64,000 bases of DNA from Wocania_A sp965224845 (lineage in GTDB: Bacteria; Bacteroidota; Bacteroidia; Flavobacteriales; Flavobacteriaceae): the NCBI GenBank assembly GCA_965224845.1, contig CBDDAJ010000033.1, positions 1-64,000 on the forward strand, read 5' to 3'. The notes under the pieces are model-generated. The model did not search any database. It saw only the letters and a list, made by a program, of their open reading frames with translations, and was not told where the DNA came from. Position numbers and translations under genes: made by a program. Shown here in pieces: positions 26,959-35,494 of the stretch. Every line of letters starts with the position of its first letter. The first letter of the stretch is position 1.

Positions 26959-27997
26959 ATGAATGTTTGTTTTATAATGTATCCATGGGAAGAGATAGAT
27001 CCTGAAAATGATACAAGCTTAGCCTTAATAAAGGAGTGTGTTAAAAGAAAGCATGGTGTAGCTATGTGTACACCTGCAAATTTAACTATTCGTAATAGTG
27101 TAACAACTGCTAATTGTACTGTTATAGGCAGAATGGAAAAAACACCAGGGTCTTTAAAATCGTTTTATAAAAAAGCCGAGTTAAGAGAAGAGATGCTACC
27201 ACTTGCTGGATTTGATGTGATTTTCTTTAGAGCAAACCCGCCGTTAGATCCCATTATGCTTAATTTTTTAGATTCGGTTAAAGATGATGTTTTTATCATG
27301 AATTCTTTAGAAGGTATGCGAGAAGCTAATAATAAATTATATACAGCAGCTTTTGGTGATGCACACAGTAATATTATTCCGGCAACTCCATGTTTCAAAA
27401 AGTAAAAATTATTTAATCAAACAAATAAAAGAATCTAAAGCAGATAAAATGATTCTTAAGCCTCTTAATGGTTTTGGAGGTTCAGGTGTTATTCTTATTG
27501 AAAAATCTGCAATGAGCAATATAAACTCGTTATTAGATTTTTATATTACAAGTGGCGACGGCTCTTCAAATTATGTTATTCTTCAAGACTATATTGAAGG
27601 AGCTGATGAAGGCGATGTCCGGATTTTAATTTTAAATGGTGAACCGGTGGGAGCAATGAAACGCGTTCCTGGAAAAGAAGATCATCGCTCAAATGTTTCT
27701 GCCGGAGGTAGTGTTCAAAAACATACACTAACTAAAACAGAAAAAGCGCTGTGTAAACAGATTGGACCTAAGTTAGTTAACGACGGACTCTACTTTGTGG
27801 GTATCGATGTTATTGGAGGAAAATTAGTAGAGGTAAATGTTATGTCTCCCGGTGGAATCACATATATAAATAAAGTCTATAAGTTAAAAATTAAGGTTGA
27901 AGAAAAAGTCATTGACTTTTTAGAAATGAAAGTTTTGGATAAACTTCAGGCTTTTGACAGACGCACCAGACTTAGAAAAACTGTACAAGACGCTTAA
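26959..27997 (+). pseudogene. glutathione synthase-like ATP-grasp ligase, broken by a +1 frameshift
   Basis: Two overlapping frames encode one protein. The first (26959-27405) gives the GshB N-terminal domain (NVCFIMYPWEEIDPENDTS, MNSLEGMREANNKLY). The second, open from 27353 to 27997, carries the ATP-grasp core (KMILKPLNGFGGSGVILI, DEGDVRILILNGEPVGAMKRVP, and VEVNVMSPGGI). Dropping one C at 27388/27389 (ACTCCATG to ACTCATG) joins them as IPAT-HVSKSKNYL, in line with GshB PETLVT. The rebuilt protein is about 346 residues. As given, translation stops after 148 residues, so the gene is either a young pseudogene or holds a base-call error. The family adds an amino acid to a gamma-glutamyl dipeptide or similar acceptor. 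This host also makes bacillithiol, so true glutathione synthesis is doubtful. Confidence 0.85.
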
Positions 27998-28084
27998 TTT
28001 TATTATAATTTCAAAAACAGCTTGCATTTGCATAAGCATGTACTGTTAATAATCATCCCTAAATCTTAATTAACCCCCTTATTT

Positions 28085-29824
28085 ATGAAAACTTTACTAA
28101 ACTATGTACAAGGTTTATTAAAACCTAGAATAGGCTCTATTTCTTTAATATTATCCTTATTTGGAATATTTACGACATTAATAGTGATTTACTTAGAGCA
28201 TTCAACATTTTTAAATTGGCTGATAGCCATATTTAACTATGCCGATTTAAATTTTTTTAATTTCCGATTCTTAAGAATAAGAGCAGATCATATTAGCGGA
28301 GGGATAACCTATACGACTAATTTTTTAGCTGTAACTATTAATGTTATTTTTATGCTGGGAAGCCTGTTTTACTTATATTCTAAAGGTATAGAGAAACGAC
28401 TGCTTCAGTTTATATATGCAGTGATTTATATTTCGAGCTGGATAACAATTTTTATATTCATCATCTTTCAAATAAAAAATTCTGGTTTCTTGAATTGGTT
28501 TAGTTTTGTTAATATCTTTTTTAAGATTTTATTTCTGGCCTTGAGTTATAGTATGTTAAAAATACTGGAAAGTAATTCAGAACTAATTGTTTTAGAAAAA
28601 AAGCAGTTTTATGATTACCCTGAGTTTTTACATAAAAAAGCGACTAGATTTCAACGTCTCATTCATTTATTACTAGACACCATTTTATCAATTAGCCTTT
28701 TTGTTGGTGTTATAGCTGTTATTCCAAACCAATGGCTAAACAGTCTTTCTGATATTTTTGGAGAGCAGTTTTCGGCTACTATACTACTTACCATAGGGTC
28801 CATTATTTATTATATATTTTTCGAATCGCTATTTAGAAAAACCCCTGCCAAATATTTAACACAAACATCTGTTGTTAGTTTATCAGGAGAAGCCTTAAAA
28901 TTTGAAGATATATTTACTAGAACGTTCTCACGCAAAATTCCGTTTAACCCCTTATCCTTTTTTGGTACTATGGGTTGGCATGACTCCATTTCAAAAACCA
29001 TGGTTGTTCAGGAAAAAGAGCAAAGTAAGTATGGGAAATGGCATTGGTTGATTATACCTGCATTAGGATTGGTTTTTTTTCTGAATTATCAGTTTAATGA
29101 ATTTAGAAATGATTATTTTAGATACCAGGAAGAAAATGGTATTATAGCAGGAGAATATGAAGTATTAAAAAAAGCATTAAACAATTTAAAAGTTGGTGAC
29201 ATTATTAGTTTAAAGAAATCTGGAAACTATTACTACGATGCCTCTCATTTTTTAAAGGTTTTAAAGATTAATAATGATGCTGTTACTCTGGCAGTAATTG
29301 AGAAAACTTATGATCAAAAAAACCTGTATGATATAGATCTTTATCATGATTTTGGTGATAAAGCATTTAAAGAGATTGTATTAAACAAAAAAGATTTAGA
29401 ACAGGCAATGTGTAGTGAATATGCGTTTTTTGATGGATATAATGGTTGTGGCTTTGAGTTTGTAAAAGGGGAAGCTAACATGCGTATTTACTCAATTGAT
29501 GACCCTTATGCGCCTTCAATTAAGTTTAAGAGCTTTTTTAAAAATAATGATGCTATTACAACTATAAAGCTGGAAAATTTTGGAGTAACAGCAACATTGG
29601 TGAATATTGAAACTATTGAAGGTGATTTTAATATTGATGCCAGGCTTCCGCAAACAAATGGTTCATTATATCGAGATTTTAAAATTGGTATAGAGTATAA
29701 AGGTGAAACCAGAAACATGAAGTTAAAGCTCATATTTCAAAGTGAGCAGGATTCTTCAGTATATTACAACTACATATTAGAAAGTGACGGCGAATTTGTA
29801 TATAATATTACTAAAACAAACTAG
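28085..29824 (+). CDS. RDD-family multi-pass membrane protein with C-terminal extracellular domain
   Basis: The 579-residue protein has four or five helices in the first 160 residues, then an RDD-type segment (DTILSISLFVGVIAVIP, FRKTPAKYLTQTSVV, and RTFSRKIPFNPLSFFG...GWHDSISKTMVV), another helix near residue 325 (WLIIPALGLVFFLNYQF) and about 230 soluble residues of mixed alpha/beta character. RDD proteins have been linked to cation transport or protease partners; the role here is unknown. It sits between the ATP-grasp gene and the rhodanese gene, 87 and 39 bases away, all co-directional. Confidence 0.75.
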   Translation: MKTLLNYVQGLLKPRIGSISLILSLFGIFTTLIVIYLEHSTFLNWLIAIFNYADLNFFNFRFLRIRADHISGGITYTTNFLAVTINVIFMLGSLFYLYSKGIEKRLLQFIYAVIYISSWITIFIFIIFQIKNSGFLNWFSFVNIFFKILFLALSYSMLKILESNSELIVLEKKQFYDYPEFLHKKATRFQRLIHLLLDTILSISLFVGVIAVIPNQWLNSLSDIFGEQFSATILLTIGSIIYYIFFESLFRKTPAKYLTQTSVVSLSGEALKFEDIFTRTFSRKIPFNPLSFFGTMGWHDSISKTMVVQEKEQSKYGKWHWLIIPALGLVFFLNYQFNEFRNDYFRYQEENGIIAGEYEVLKKALNNLKVGDIISLKKSGNYYYDASHFLKVLKINNDAVTLAVIEKTYDQKNLYDIDLYHDFGDKAFKEIVLNKKDLEQAMCSEYAFFDGYNGCGFEFVKGEANMRIYSIDDPYAPSIKFKSFFKNNDAITTIKLENFGVTATLVNIETIEGDFNIDARLPQTNGSLYRDFKIGIEYKGETRNMKLKLIFQSEQDSSVYYNYILESDGEFVYNITKTN

Positions 29825-29863
29825 ATTATAAATAGATTAGCATTCAAATAAAATGTAAACAAA

Positions 29864-30679
29864 ATGGTGGAGTTAGAGGCGTCAATAGTATCAGTAAAAT
29901 GGCTTTATAATAATATAAATGCCAGTAATTTGGTGGTTTTAGACGGAACTATTAATAAGGTTTTTGATGTATCTACTATCCAAATCCCTAAGGCGCGTTT
30001 TTTTGATATCAAAAAGAAATTTAGTGATGTATCTAATCCATTCCCTAATGCCTTTCCATCTACAGAGCAATTTCAAGATGAAGCAAGGAGCCTTGGGATT
30101 AATACTGATAGTGCAATTGTAGTTTATGATGATAAAGGCATATACTCTAGCGCGCGTGTTTGGTGGTTGTTTAAAGCTTTCGGGCATAATAATATTGCTG
30201 TTTTAAATGGGGGACTACCTGCATGGTTGAGCGCAGGCTATCAAACAGAGCCAAATATTAATACAGATAATGAAGCAGGAGATTTTGTAGCTAAGCCACA
30301 ATCTGGATTTATGCAGTTTTTTGATGATGTTGTTAAAGCTTCACAGAAAAAATCGCATAAAATAATTGATGCGCGTTCTGCAGATCGATTTAATTGTATA
30401 GTAGAAGAACCAAGAGCGGGATTGCGAAGCGGTACTATTCCAAATTCTAAGAACATACCTTTTGGAAGTTTATTAAATGATAAAGGACTATTAAAATCAG
30501 AAGAAGAATTAAAGCAGATCTTTTCAGAATATATGAGTAAAAAAGACAAGGTTGTTTTTTCTTGTGGATCAGGGATTACGGCATGTATATTAGCTTTAGG
30601 AGCAGATATTTCTGGATATAAAAACCTTTCGGTTTATGATGGGTCATGGACCGAATGGGGGAGTTTAGTTAAAGAATGA
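29864..30679 (+). CDS. sseA: 3-mercaptopyruvate/thiosulfate sulfurtransferase (double rhodanese)
   Basis: The 271-residue protein consists of two rhodanese domains. The first is non-catalytic (VVLDGTINK, VVYDDKGIYSSARVWWLFKAFGH, LNGGLPAWLSAGY). The second holds the active loop CGSGITAC with the persulfide Cys234; CGSG-T/V-TA is the mercaptopyruvate-type loop. It moves sulfane sulfur from mercaptopyruvate or thiosulfate to thiol or cyanide acceptors. Its stop overlaps the ATG of the next gene by 4 bases (ATGA), implying translational coupling. Confidence 0.92.
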   Translation: MVELEASIVSVKWLYNNINASNLVVLDGTINKVFDVSTIQIPKARFFDIKKKFSDVSNPFPNAFPSTEQFQDEARSLGINTDSAIVVYDDKGIYSSARVWWLFKAFGHNNIAVLNGGLPAWLSAGYQTEPNINTDNEAGDFVAKPQSGFMQFFDDVVKASQKKSHKIIDARSADRFNCIVEEPRAGLRSGTIPNSKNIPFGSLLNDKGLLKSEEELKQIFSEYMSKKDKVVFSCGSGITACILALGADISGYKNLSVYDGSWTEWGSLVKE

Positions 30680-31512
30680 TTATGGAAAAACTTTCAGTAA
30701 AAGACATCATTAGTAAAATTAGTGCAGAGGAAACTTTTGAAGCCGTGTCATCAGACTATTCCTTTACAATAAAAATTGATGAATATGTTCCTTATGCTTG
30801 TGCTGCGATACATGATGGGCATCAATTTAGAAAAGAGCTTTGGGGTAATTGTATTCATACGGCATACGAGCGTTGGTATGAGGAAGATCCTGAAACAAAA
30901 AACATGATTAAATCGCACCCAATAGTTATTGCCGGATGCGATTCGCGTTTTGAGTACGATTTAAATAGAGATCCTCAAAATGCTGTTTTTGATACCGCTT
31001 GGGGAAAACAATTATGGCATGAACCACTGTCAGAAAAAATGAAAGACAAAAGCTTGAGAAAACATACCAATTTCTATAAGATAGTACATACATTGGTAAG
31101 TAAATTAGAATCTAAATTCGGGTTCTGTACGGTTTATGATATGCACAGTTATAATTGGAAACGATGGGATAGGGAAGTGCCTACCTGGAATTTAGGAACA
31201 AGTAATGTAGATCATAATCGTTTTGGAAATGTTATTGAAAGTTGGAGGCAAAGTCTTTCAGAAATTAAATTTCTAAATGACATAAAGTCTACATCCAAAA
31301 TTAATGACACTTTTCAGGGTAATGGTTATTTTTTAAAATATATTACAAATAACTTTAAGAATGTCTTAGTTTTGGCAACCGAAATAGCCAAAGTGTATTG
31401 TGATGAATATGAGCAAATTATTTATCCCGAGGTTGTAAAAACAGTTGAAAAAGAATTGATGACCCGAATACCACAACATGCTTTAAGCGTTTATAATACC
31501 TTTAAAAGTTAG
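30676..31512 (+). CDS. N-formylglutamate amidohydrolase-like protein (COG3931 type)
   Basis: The 278-residue product shows FGase family hallmarks: YVPYACAAIHDGHQ, GCDSRFEYDLNRDP (the Asn-Arg-Asp-Pro substrate motif), VYDMHSYN and HNRFGNVIE. Classic N-formylglutamate amidohydrolase belongs to histidine breakdown, but no hut genes are here, and the COG3931 subgroup is commonly found with DUF1704 and ATP-grasp genes instead. It may hydrolyse an N-acyl or peptide-like glutamyl compound; this is inference. Translation starts at 30676 (overlapping the upstream stop) or at the second Met at 30682. The DUF1704 gene follows after 3 bases. Confidence 0.85.
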   Translation: MIMEKLSVKDIISKISAEETFEAVSSDYSFTIKIDEYVPYACAAIHDGHQFRKELWGNCIHTAYERWYEEDPETKNMIKSHPIVIAGCDSRFEYDLNRDPQNAVFDTAWGKQLWHEPLSEKMKDKSLRKHTNFYKIVHTLVSKLESKFGFCTVYDMHSYNWKRWDREVPTWNLGTSNVDHNRFGNVIESWRQSLSEIKFLNDIKSTSKINDTFQGNGYFLKYITNNFKNVLVLATEIAKVYCDEYEQIIYPEVVKTVEKELMTRIPQHALSVYNTFKS

Positions 31513-31515
31513 AAA

Positions 31516-32670
31516 ATGAAGATTGATATTGGGGCTAAGACCCTTTTAGATATAGATAAGCGTATAGACGCACTGGTTAAGCAGATCGAATTGCTAAGCT
31601 ATGTAAATCCTATAAATATAGAAGAAGAAAAAAAACAGTTTTATGCTTCAAAATATTTGAAAGAGCCTGTTTTTAAGTATCCAAAAATTAATTTTGATAA
31701 GTTTAAATTGCATAGAGAATTGTTTACAATGCCTTTGGAACTTATTGAAGATGAAGACATACGAGATTTTTACGAAACCATTATTTATACATATTCAGGT
31801 TTAATACAGTGTATTGAGACTATTGGTAACGGGAAACAATTTTATTATAATAGCCTGCATTGTTTTGGTACGCCAACAGAACAAGACGTGGAAAATGCAA
31901 AATTTATACTTCATTTTGATGACGAAGATAAAAATAGTAACGCTTTTTTGCCTAAATATAGCGTAGACGAAACAGAAGCTTTTTTTAGAACCTTTTCTAA
32001 GCAGTACGATTTTAGCTATAGCATAAAACATTCTGATAAGCTATCGGCAATTGCTATGGTTTTAAACAATGTTAAAACCTTGGTATTAAACACGAATCAT
32101 ACTTATTCTGAAAATGAGATTGCCGTATTAACAAACCATGAAATAGGTGTACATATGGTAACGACCATGAATGGATTATTGCACCCCTTAAAAATATTTT
32201 CTCATGGCTTTCCTAATAATGAAGAAACCCAAGAAGGCTTAGCTGTTTTTGCAGAGTATATGAGTAATAATTTAACGGTTACACGATTAAAAGAGTTAGC
32301 ATACCGGGTTATTGCAGTAGATAGTTTGGCAAAAGGATATTCGTTTTCTAAAACGTTTAGATTGCTTCATAATCAATATGATTTAAATCGGGAAGAAGCC
32401 TATTATATTACCGTTAGAGCTCACCGTGGCGGAGGCTTTACAAAAGATTATCTGTATTTAACAGGATTAAAAAAAGTTTATGATTATTATCATGAGAAGA
32501 AAGATTTAAGCTTACTGTTAACAGGTAAAGTAACCTTAGAGTATGCAGATACTATTCAATCACTTATACAAAAAGGCTTAGCGGTTCCTTCAAAGCATAT
32601 TACTGATGCTTATGCTAAAAATAGTAATACTAACAAAACTGTAGATTTTATTTTAAAGAGTTTGAAGTAG
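31516..32670 (+). CDS. DUF1704 (QEGLA-motif) zinc metallopeptidase
   Basis: The 384-residue protein has HEIGVH (His208-Glu209-His213) and TQEGLAVFAEY (Gln239-Glu240), the HExxxH plus distant Glu zinc site of the DUF1704 family. NCBI labels it a flavohemoglobin expression-modulating QEGLA protein. Eukaryotic relatives (KIAA0895L/MATCAP) remove the C-terminal tyrosine from tubulin, so the bacterial protein is likely a carboxypeptidase. The conserved tail-binding segment AYYITVRAHRGGGFTKD is also present. No signal peptide is seen, so it is cytosolic. It ends the five-gene co-directional run and is followed by a candidate terminator. Confidence 0.88.
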   Translation: MKIDIGAKTLLDIDKRIDALVKQIELLSYVNPINIEEEKKQFYASKYLKEPVFKYPKINFDKFKLHRELFTMPLELIEDEDIRDFYETIIYTYSGLIQCIETIGNGKQFYYNSLHCFGTPTEQDVENAKFILHFDDEDKNSNAFLPKYSVDETEAFFRTFSKQYDFSYSIKHSDKLSAIAMVLNNVKTLVLNTNHTYSENEIAVLTNHEIGVHMVTTMNGLLHPLKIFSHGFPNNEETQEGLAVFAEYMSNNLTVTRLKELAYRVIAVDSLAKGYSFSKTFRLLHNQYDLNREEAYYITVRAHRGGGFTKDYLYLTGLKKVYDYYHEKKDLSLLLTGKVTLEYADTIQSLIQKGLAVPSKHITDAYAKNSNTNKTVDFILKSLK

Positions 32671-32727
32671 GTTTTTTGGAAGTTTGTGTAAGTAGTAATA
32701 TTAAAACCTGCTTTTAATTAAGGATTT

Positions 32728-32776
32728 GGAGCCTACATTTAAGCAATACTAAGCAATGTAAACTCCATTTTTTTTT
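32728..32776 (+). terminator. candidate Rho-independent terminator after the DUF1704 gene
   Basis: GGAG-CCT-ACATT (32728-32739) pairs with AATGT-AAA-CTCC (about 32755-32766) across a 15-base loop and a 3x3 internal bulge, followed by a run of T (32768-32776). It lies 58 bases past the stop codon. The stem is imperfect, hence moderate confidence. Confidence 0.5.
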
Positions 32777-32789
32777 GAACTTTATATCT

Positions 32790-34862
32790 TTACAAATTAA
32801 TCTTTCTGTACCTCGGATATTTCACAGTATATGAGAATTTATATTTTTTGGTAGCGCTTGATTTTATCTTTGTTTTCCATTTCAATATGCCTTTTTTAGA
32901 ATCGTAGTCTGAATCTCCTGAGTCAATATCGTCTACTTTTATATCTTTATTTTGACTTACCGGAATCCTATCAACAATAGCCACATCAACAGGCAATGTT
33001 TTATTATTCTTTATTTCAATTTCGTAAGATTTATTAACAATTCTATTATTTCCTATAAAGTTAGTTTTCTTAAAGTTTTTTATAGGATTTCTTTTAATAA
33101 CCACATTGGGGTCAACCCCTAAAGATACAGTTAAACTGTCTGTTGTGGCATATGGATTAATATTTGTAACACCAGAATAGCTGTCTTCAAAATAGATGTT
33201 AGCTTTTCCAGGGAGTAAGTTTAATTCTTGCCAGTTTCCAATTTTTGCTGTAAGAAACACATTTTCATTTATAACTGGAGCAGTAAAGTATGCGAATGAA
33301 GCAGGTAACTTAAAATTATCAATTTCTATAATCGTAATATCGCCATCAGAAGCTATTGTAGATAATTTTTGAATTTCAAAACTTGTATTAGCAATGCCTT
33401 CAGTAATAATGTCTCCATTTGATGTTCTGTCTTCTTTTTTAGTAGTAATCATAATAACGCCATTTACAGCTCTGCTTCCATAGAGATTAACAGCCGAAGC
33501 ATCTTTAAGAACATCTATTTGTGCTATCATATCTTCATCAATCTTTTTGAATTCATTTGCACTACTAACAATTCCATCTATAACATATAAAGGCGCACCA
33601 TTAGTTTTTATAGATCCGACACCTCTTATTTTGATATTAGATGAACTTGAAAGACCGGCTACACGACCAGATAGTGCATTTGAAGTGCTTGTGCCATAAC
33701 CAGCAACCACTACTTCTTCAAGCATGGCAACATCTTCCTCTAAGCTTAAATTGATTACACTAGAATGAATTGGGATAGTTTCAGAGGTATAGCCGATGTA
33801 TGAAACTTCCAGCTCTTTTGCTCCTTTTGCTCTTAAAGAGTAATTACCATCAAAATCGGTAGTAGTTCCAATAGAGGTCCCTTTTAAAATAATAGTAGCT
33901 CCCGGCAATGGTAAACCACTGCTATCTGTTATGGTACCACTTATCTGATTTACAAAAGGGTTATGTTTATATTCGTATCGTTTTGTGGCCTTTTGAGTTT
34001 TAAAATGACTTACAAAGTTTAAATACTTTGTACCCATTTCTGGTTTTAAATTATTAGTATTTGGGTCGTTTGTAGATAGTGTAAGTTTAACATTAGTCCA
34101 GCTAACACCTGTGTTTTGATAGACATGTGCTTTATAATATAGATCTAGCGGTTTGTTGATGTTTTTCGCTTTTAAATCATAAACAGGAAACCAACCAGCC
34201 TTATCTACATTGTATTTTATAATCAGGTTTAAATGTTTGCTTATAGCAGTGTTTAATTTTACTTTTATTTCTCCAGTTTGAATTTTATCACTAACATTTA
34301 ATTCAGCTAGTTGTTTTTTTATGTCATTGATTTGTTTGTTATAGTCGCGTTTCTTTTTTAAAGATTTATGAATCATTCTATGTATTTCTGTTATACGTGC
34401 TCTGTAATATGCTGAGAATTGTTTCAGCTTTTCGAGGCTTACCACTTGATTGTTATTTCCGAGCTTTCTGTTTTCTTTTATAATATTTAATTCTTCTTCA
34501 TATCCAGAGATTAAATCCTCTTCAAATTCAATAGCATCATTAAGTTTTTGGATGTCTTTTTGTAATTTTTCAATGCTTTCAGAGTTATCCAATTTTGATA
34601 AATGATTTATGGCATAGTTTATTGATAAAATAGACACATGGTCTAATCCTGATATTTGAATGCTATTCTCTTGAATGTGAGGCGATAGTTTTATAAACGA
34701 AAATTCTGTAGTTCCAACAGGTATAGAAATTTTTGCTACACGTGTAACCTGAGCGCCATCAACAAATACAGTAACAGATTTTACAGATGATTTAATTGGA
34801 TTAGCTGTATCAGCAAATAGAAATGAAGCGTTTAACAGAAATATTAAAAGTAGCCGTTTCAT
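32790..34862 (-). CDS. DUF4139/MuiA-type protein with inserted CarboxypepD_reg-like and TonB plug domains
   Basis: The 690-residue protein has a signal peptide (ending FADTA), an N-terminal DUF4140-like domain (VKSVTVFVDGAQVTRVAKI), a long coiled coil (about 90-200), and the first part of DUF4139 (WFPVYDLKAKN). At about residues 302-475 there is a SusC-like block: ISGTITDSSGLPLPGATI (carboxypeptidase-regulatory beta-sandwich), VVVAGYGT, APLYVIDGI and IDVLKDASAVNLYGSRAVNG (plug). DUF4139 then resumes to the end (VKYPRYRKINL). No TonB beta-barrel follows, so this is not a receptor. MuiA relatives have no established biochemical role. Probably periplasmic or outer-membrane associated. Confidence 0.85.
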   Translation of the reverse strand: MKRLLLIFLLNASFLFADTANPIKSSVKSVTVFVDGAQVTRVAKISIPVGTTEFSFIKLSPHIQENSIQISGLDHVSILSINYAINHLSKLDNSESIEKLQKDIQKLNDAIEFEEDLISGYEEELNIIKENRKLGNNNQVVSLEKLKQFSAYYRARITEIHRMIHKSLKKKRDYNKQINDIKKQLAELNVSDKIQTGEIKVKLNTAISKHLNLIIKYNVDKAGWFPVYDLKAKNINKPLDLYYKAHVYQNTGVSWTNVKLTLSTNDPNTNNLKPEMGTKYLNFVSHFKTQKATKRYEYKHNPFVNQISGTITDSSGLPLPGATIILKGTSIGTTTDFDGNYSLRAKGAKELEVSYIGYTSETIPIHSSVINLSLEEDVAMLEEVVVAGYGTSTSNALSGRVAGLSSSSNIKIRGVGSIKTNGAPLYVIDGIVSSANEFKKIDEDMIAQIDVLKDASAVNLYGSRAVNGVIMITTKKEDRTSNGDIITEGIANTSFEIQKLSTIASDGDITIIEIDNFKLPASFAYFTAPVINENVFLTAKIGNWQELNLLPGKANIYFEDSYSGVTNINPYATTDSLTVSLGVDPNVVIKRNPIKNFKKTNFIGNNRIVNKSYEIEIKNNKTLPVDVAIVDRIPVSQNKDIKVDDIDSGDSDYDSKKGILKWKTKIKSSATKKYKFSYTVKYPRYRKINL

Positions 34863-34985
34863 GATTAGTTATTTTAAGTTTTGAATAAATTTATATTCAA
34901 TTCATACATTAAAAAATAACAAATGAGTGATCTGTGCTAATAAGTGAGTTAATGACTTGTTTGGATGAGTCTCAAATAAATATAA

Positions 34986-35402
34986 TTATTCTAAAAACCT
35001 GCTTTTTAATTCAGGAGTCGGAATCATACAGCTTTCTTTTTTGCCATACCACTTATATCGGTTTTTAGCTATATAATCGTAAACCCAATTGCGTATAAAT
35101 GAAGGGATAATAAAAAATACAGGCATTAAATTTTGTGGAAATCCCAATTGTGAAGCTATTTTTAATGCTGCTGAACTTTTATAAAGGATGCCCTTGTTTG
35201 GTGTATAGAGTAGGATAGAGTCTGTTTTAGCAGTATCGATGTTAAAGTGCTCAATAATTTGCTCTCCGGTTTTACCTTGTAAAGGGGCAAACATAAACAG
35301 TTCTTTTTTATCATGCTTTATAACATACTGTACCGAGTTATTGCACAAATTGCAAACACCATCAAACAAAATTAATTTTTTATGCTTAGGAATATTAATC
35401 AT
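34986..35402 (-). CDS. DCC1-like thiol-disulfide oxidoreductase (DUF393)
   Basis: The 138-residue product begins MINIPKHKKLILFDGVCNLCNNSVQ and has the DxxCxxC motif (DGVCNLC) that gives the DCC1 family its name, plus FAPLQGKTG. I prefer the start at 35402, where homology begins, to the upstream ATG at 35432, which would add ten residues unlike the family. DUF393 proteins are thioredoxin-like and of uncertain substrate. The TPR regulator gene lies upstream on the same strand. Confidence 0.85.
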   Translation of the reverse strand: MINIPKHKKLILFDGVCNLCNNSVQYVIKHDKKELFMFAPLQGKTGEQIIEHFNIDTAKTDSILLYTPNKGILYKSSAALKIASQLGFPQNLMPVFFIIPSFIRNWVYDYIAKNRYKWYGKKESCMIPTPELKSRFLE

Positions 35403-35494
35403 AATAACTGTCACTATGAGGCAGCATAACATGGTAACCTACTGGGCTCACGCTTTTTTAAAACGTCTTAAAATAATACTGTAAAGATACTGCT

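Noticed and set aside
27353..27405. Programmed +1 frameshifting in the glutathione-synthase-like gene
   Set aside because: No known slippery signal or stimulatory structure is visible; removal of one C explains the protein join better. Not excluded.
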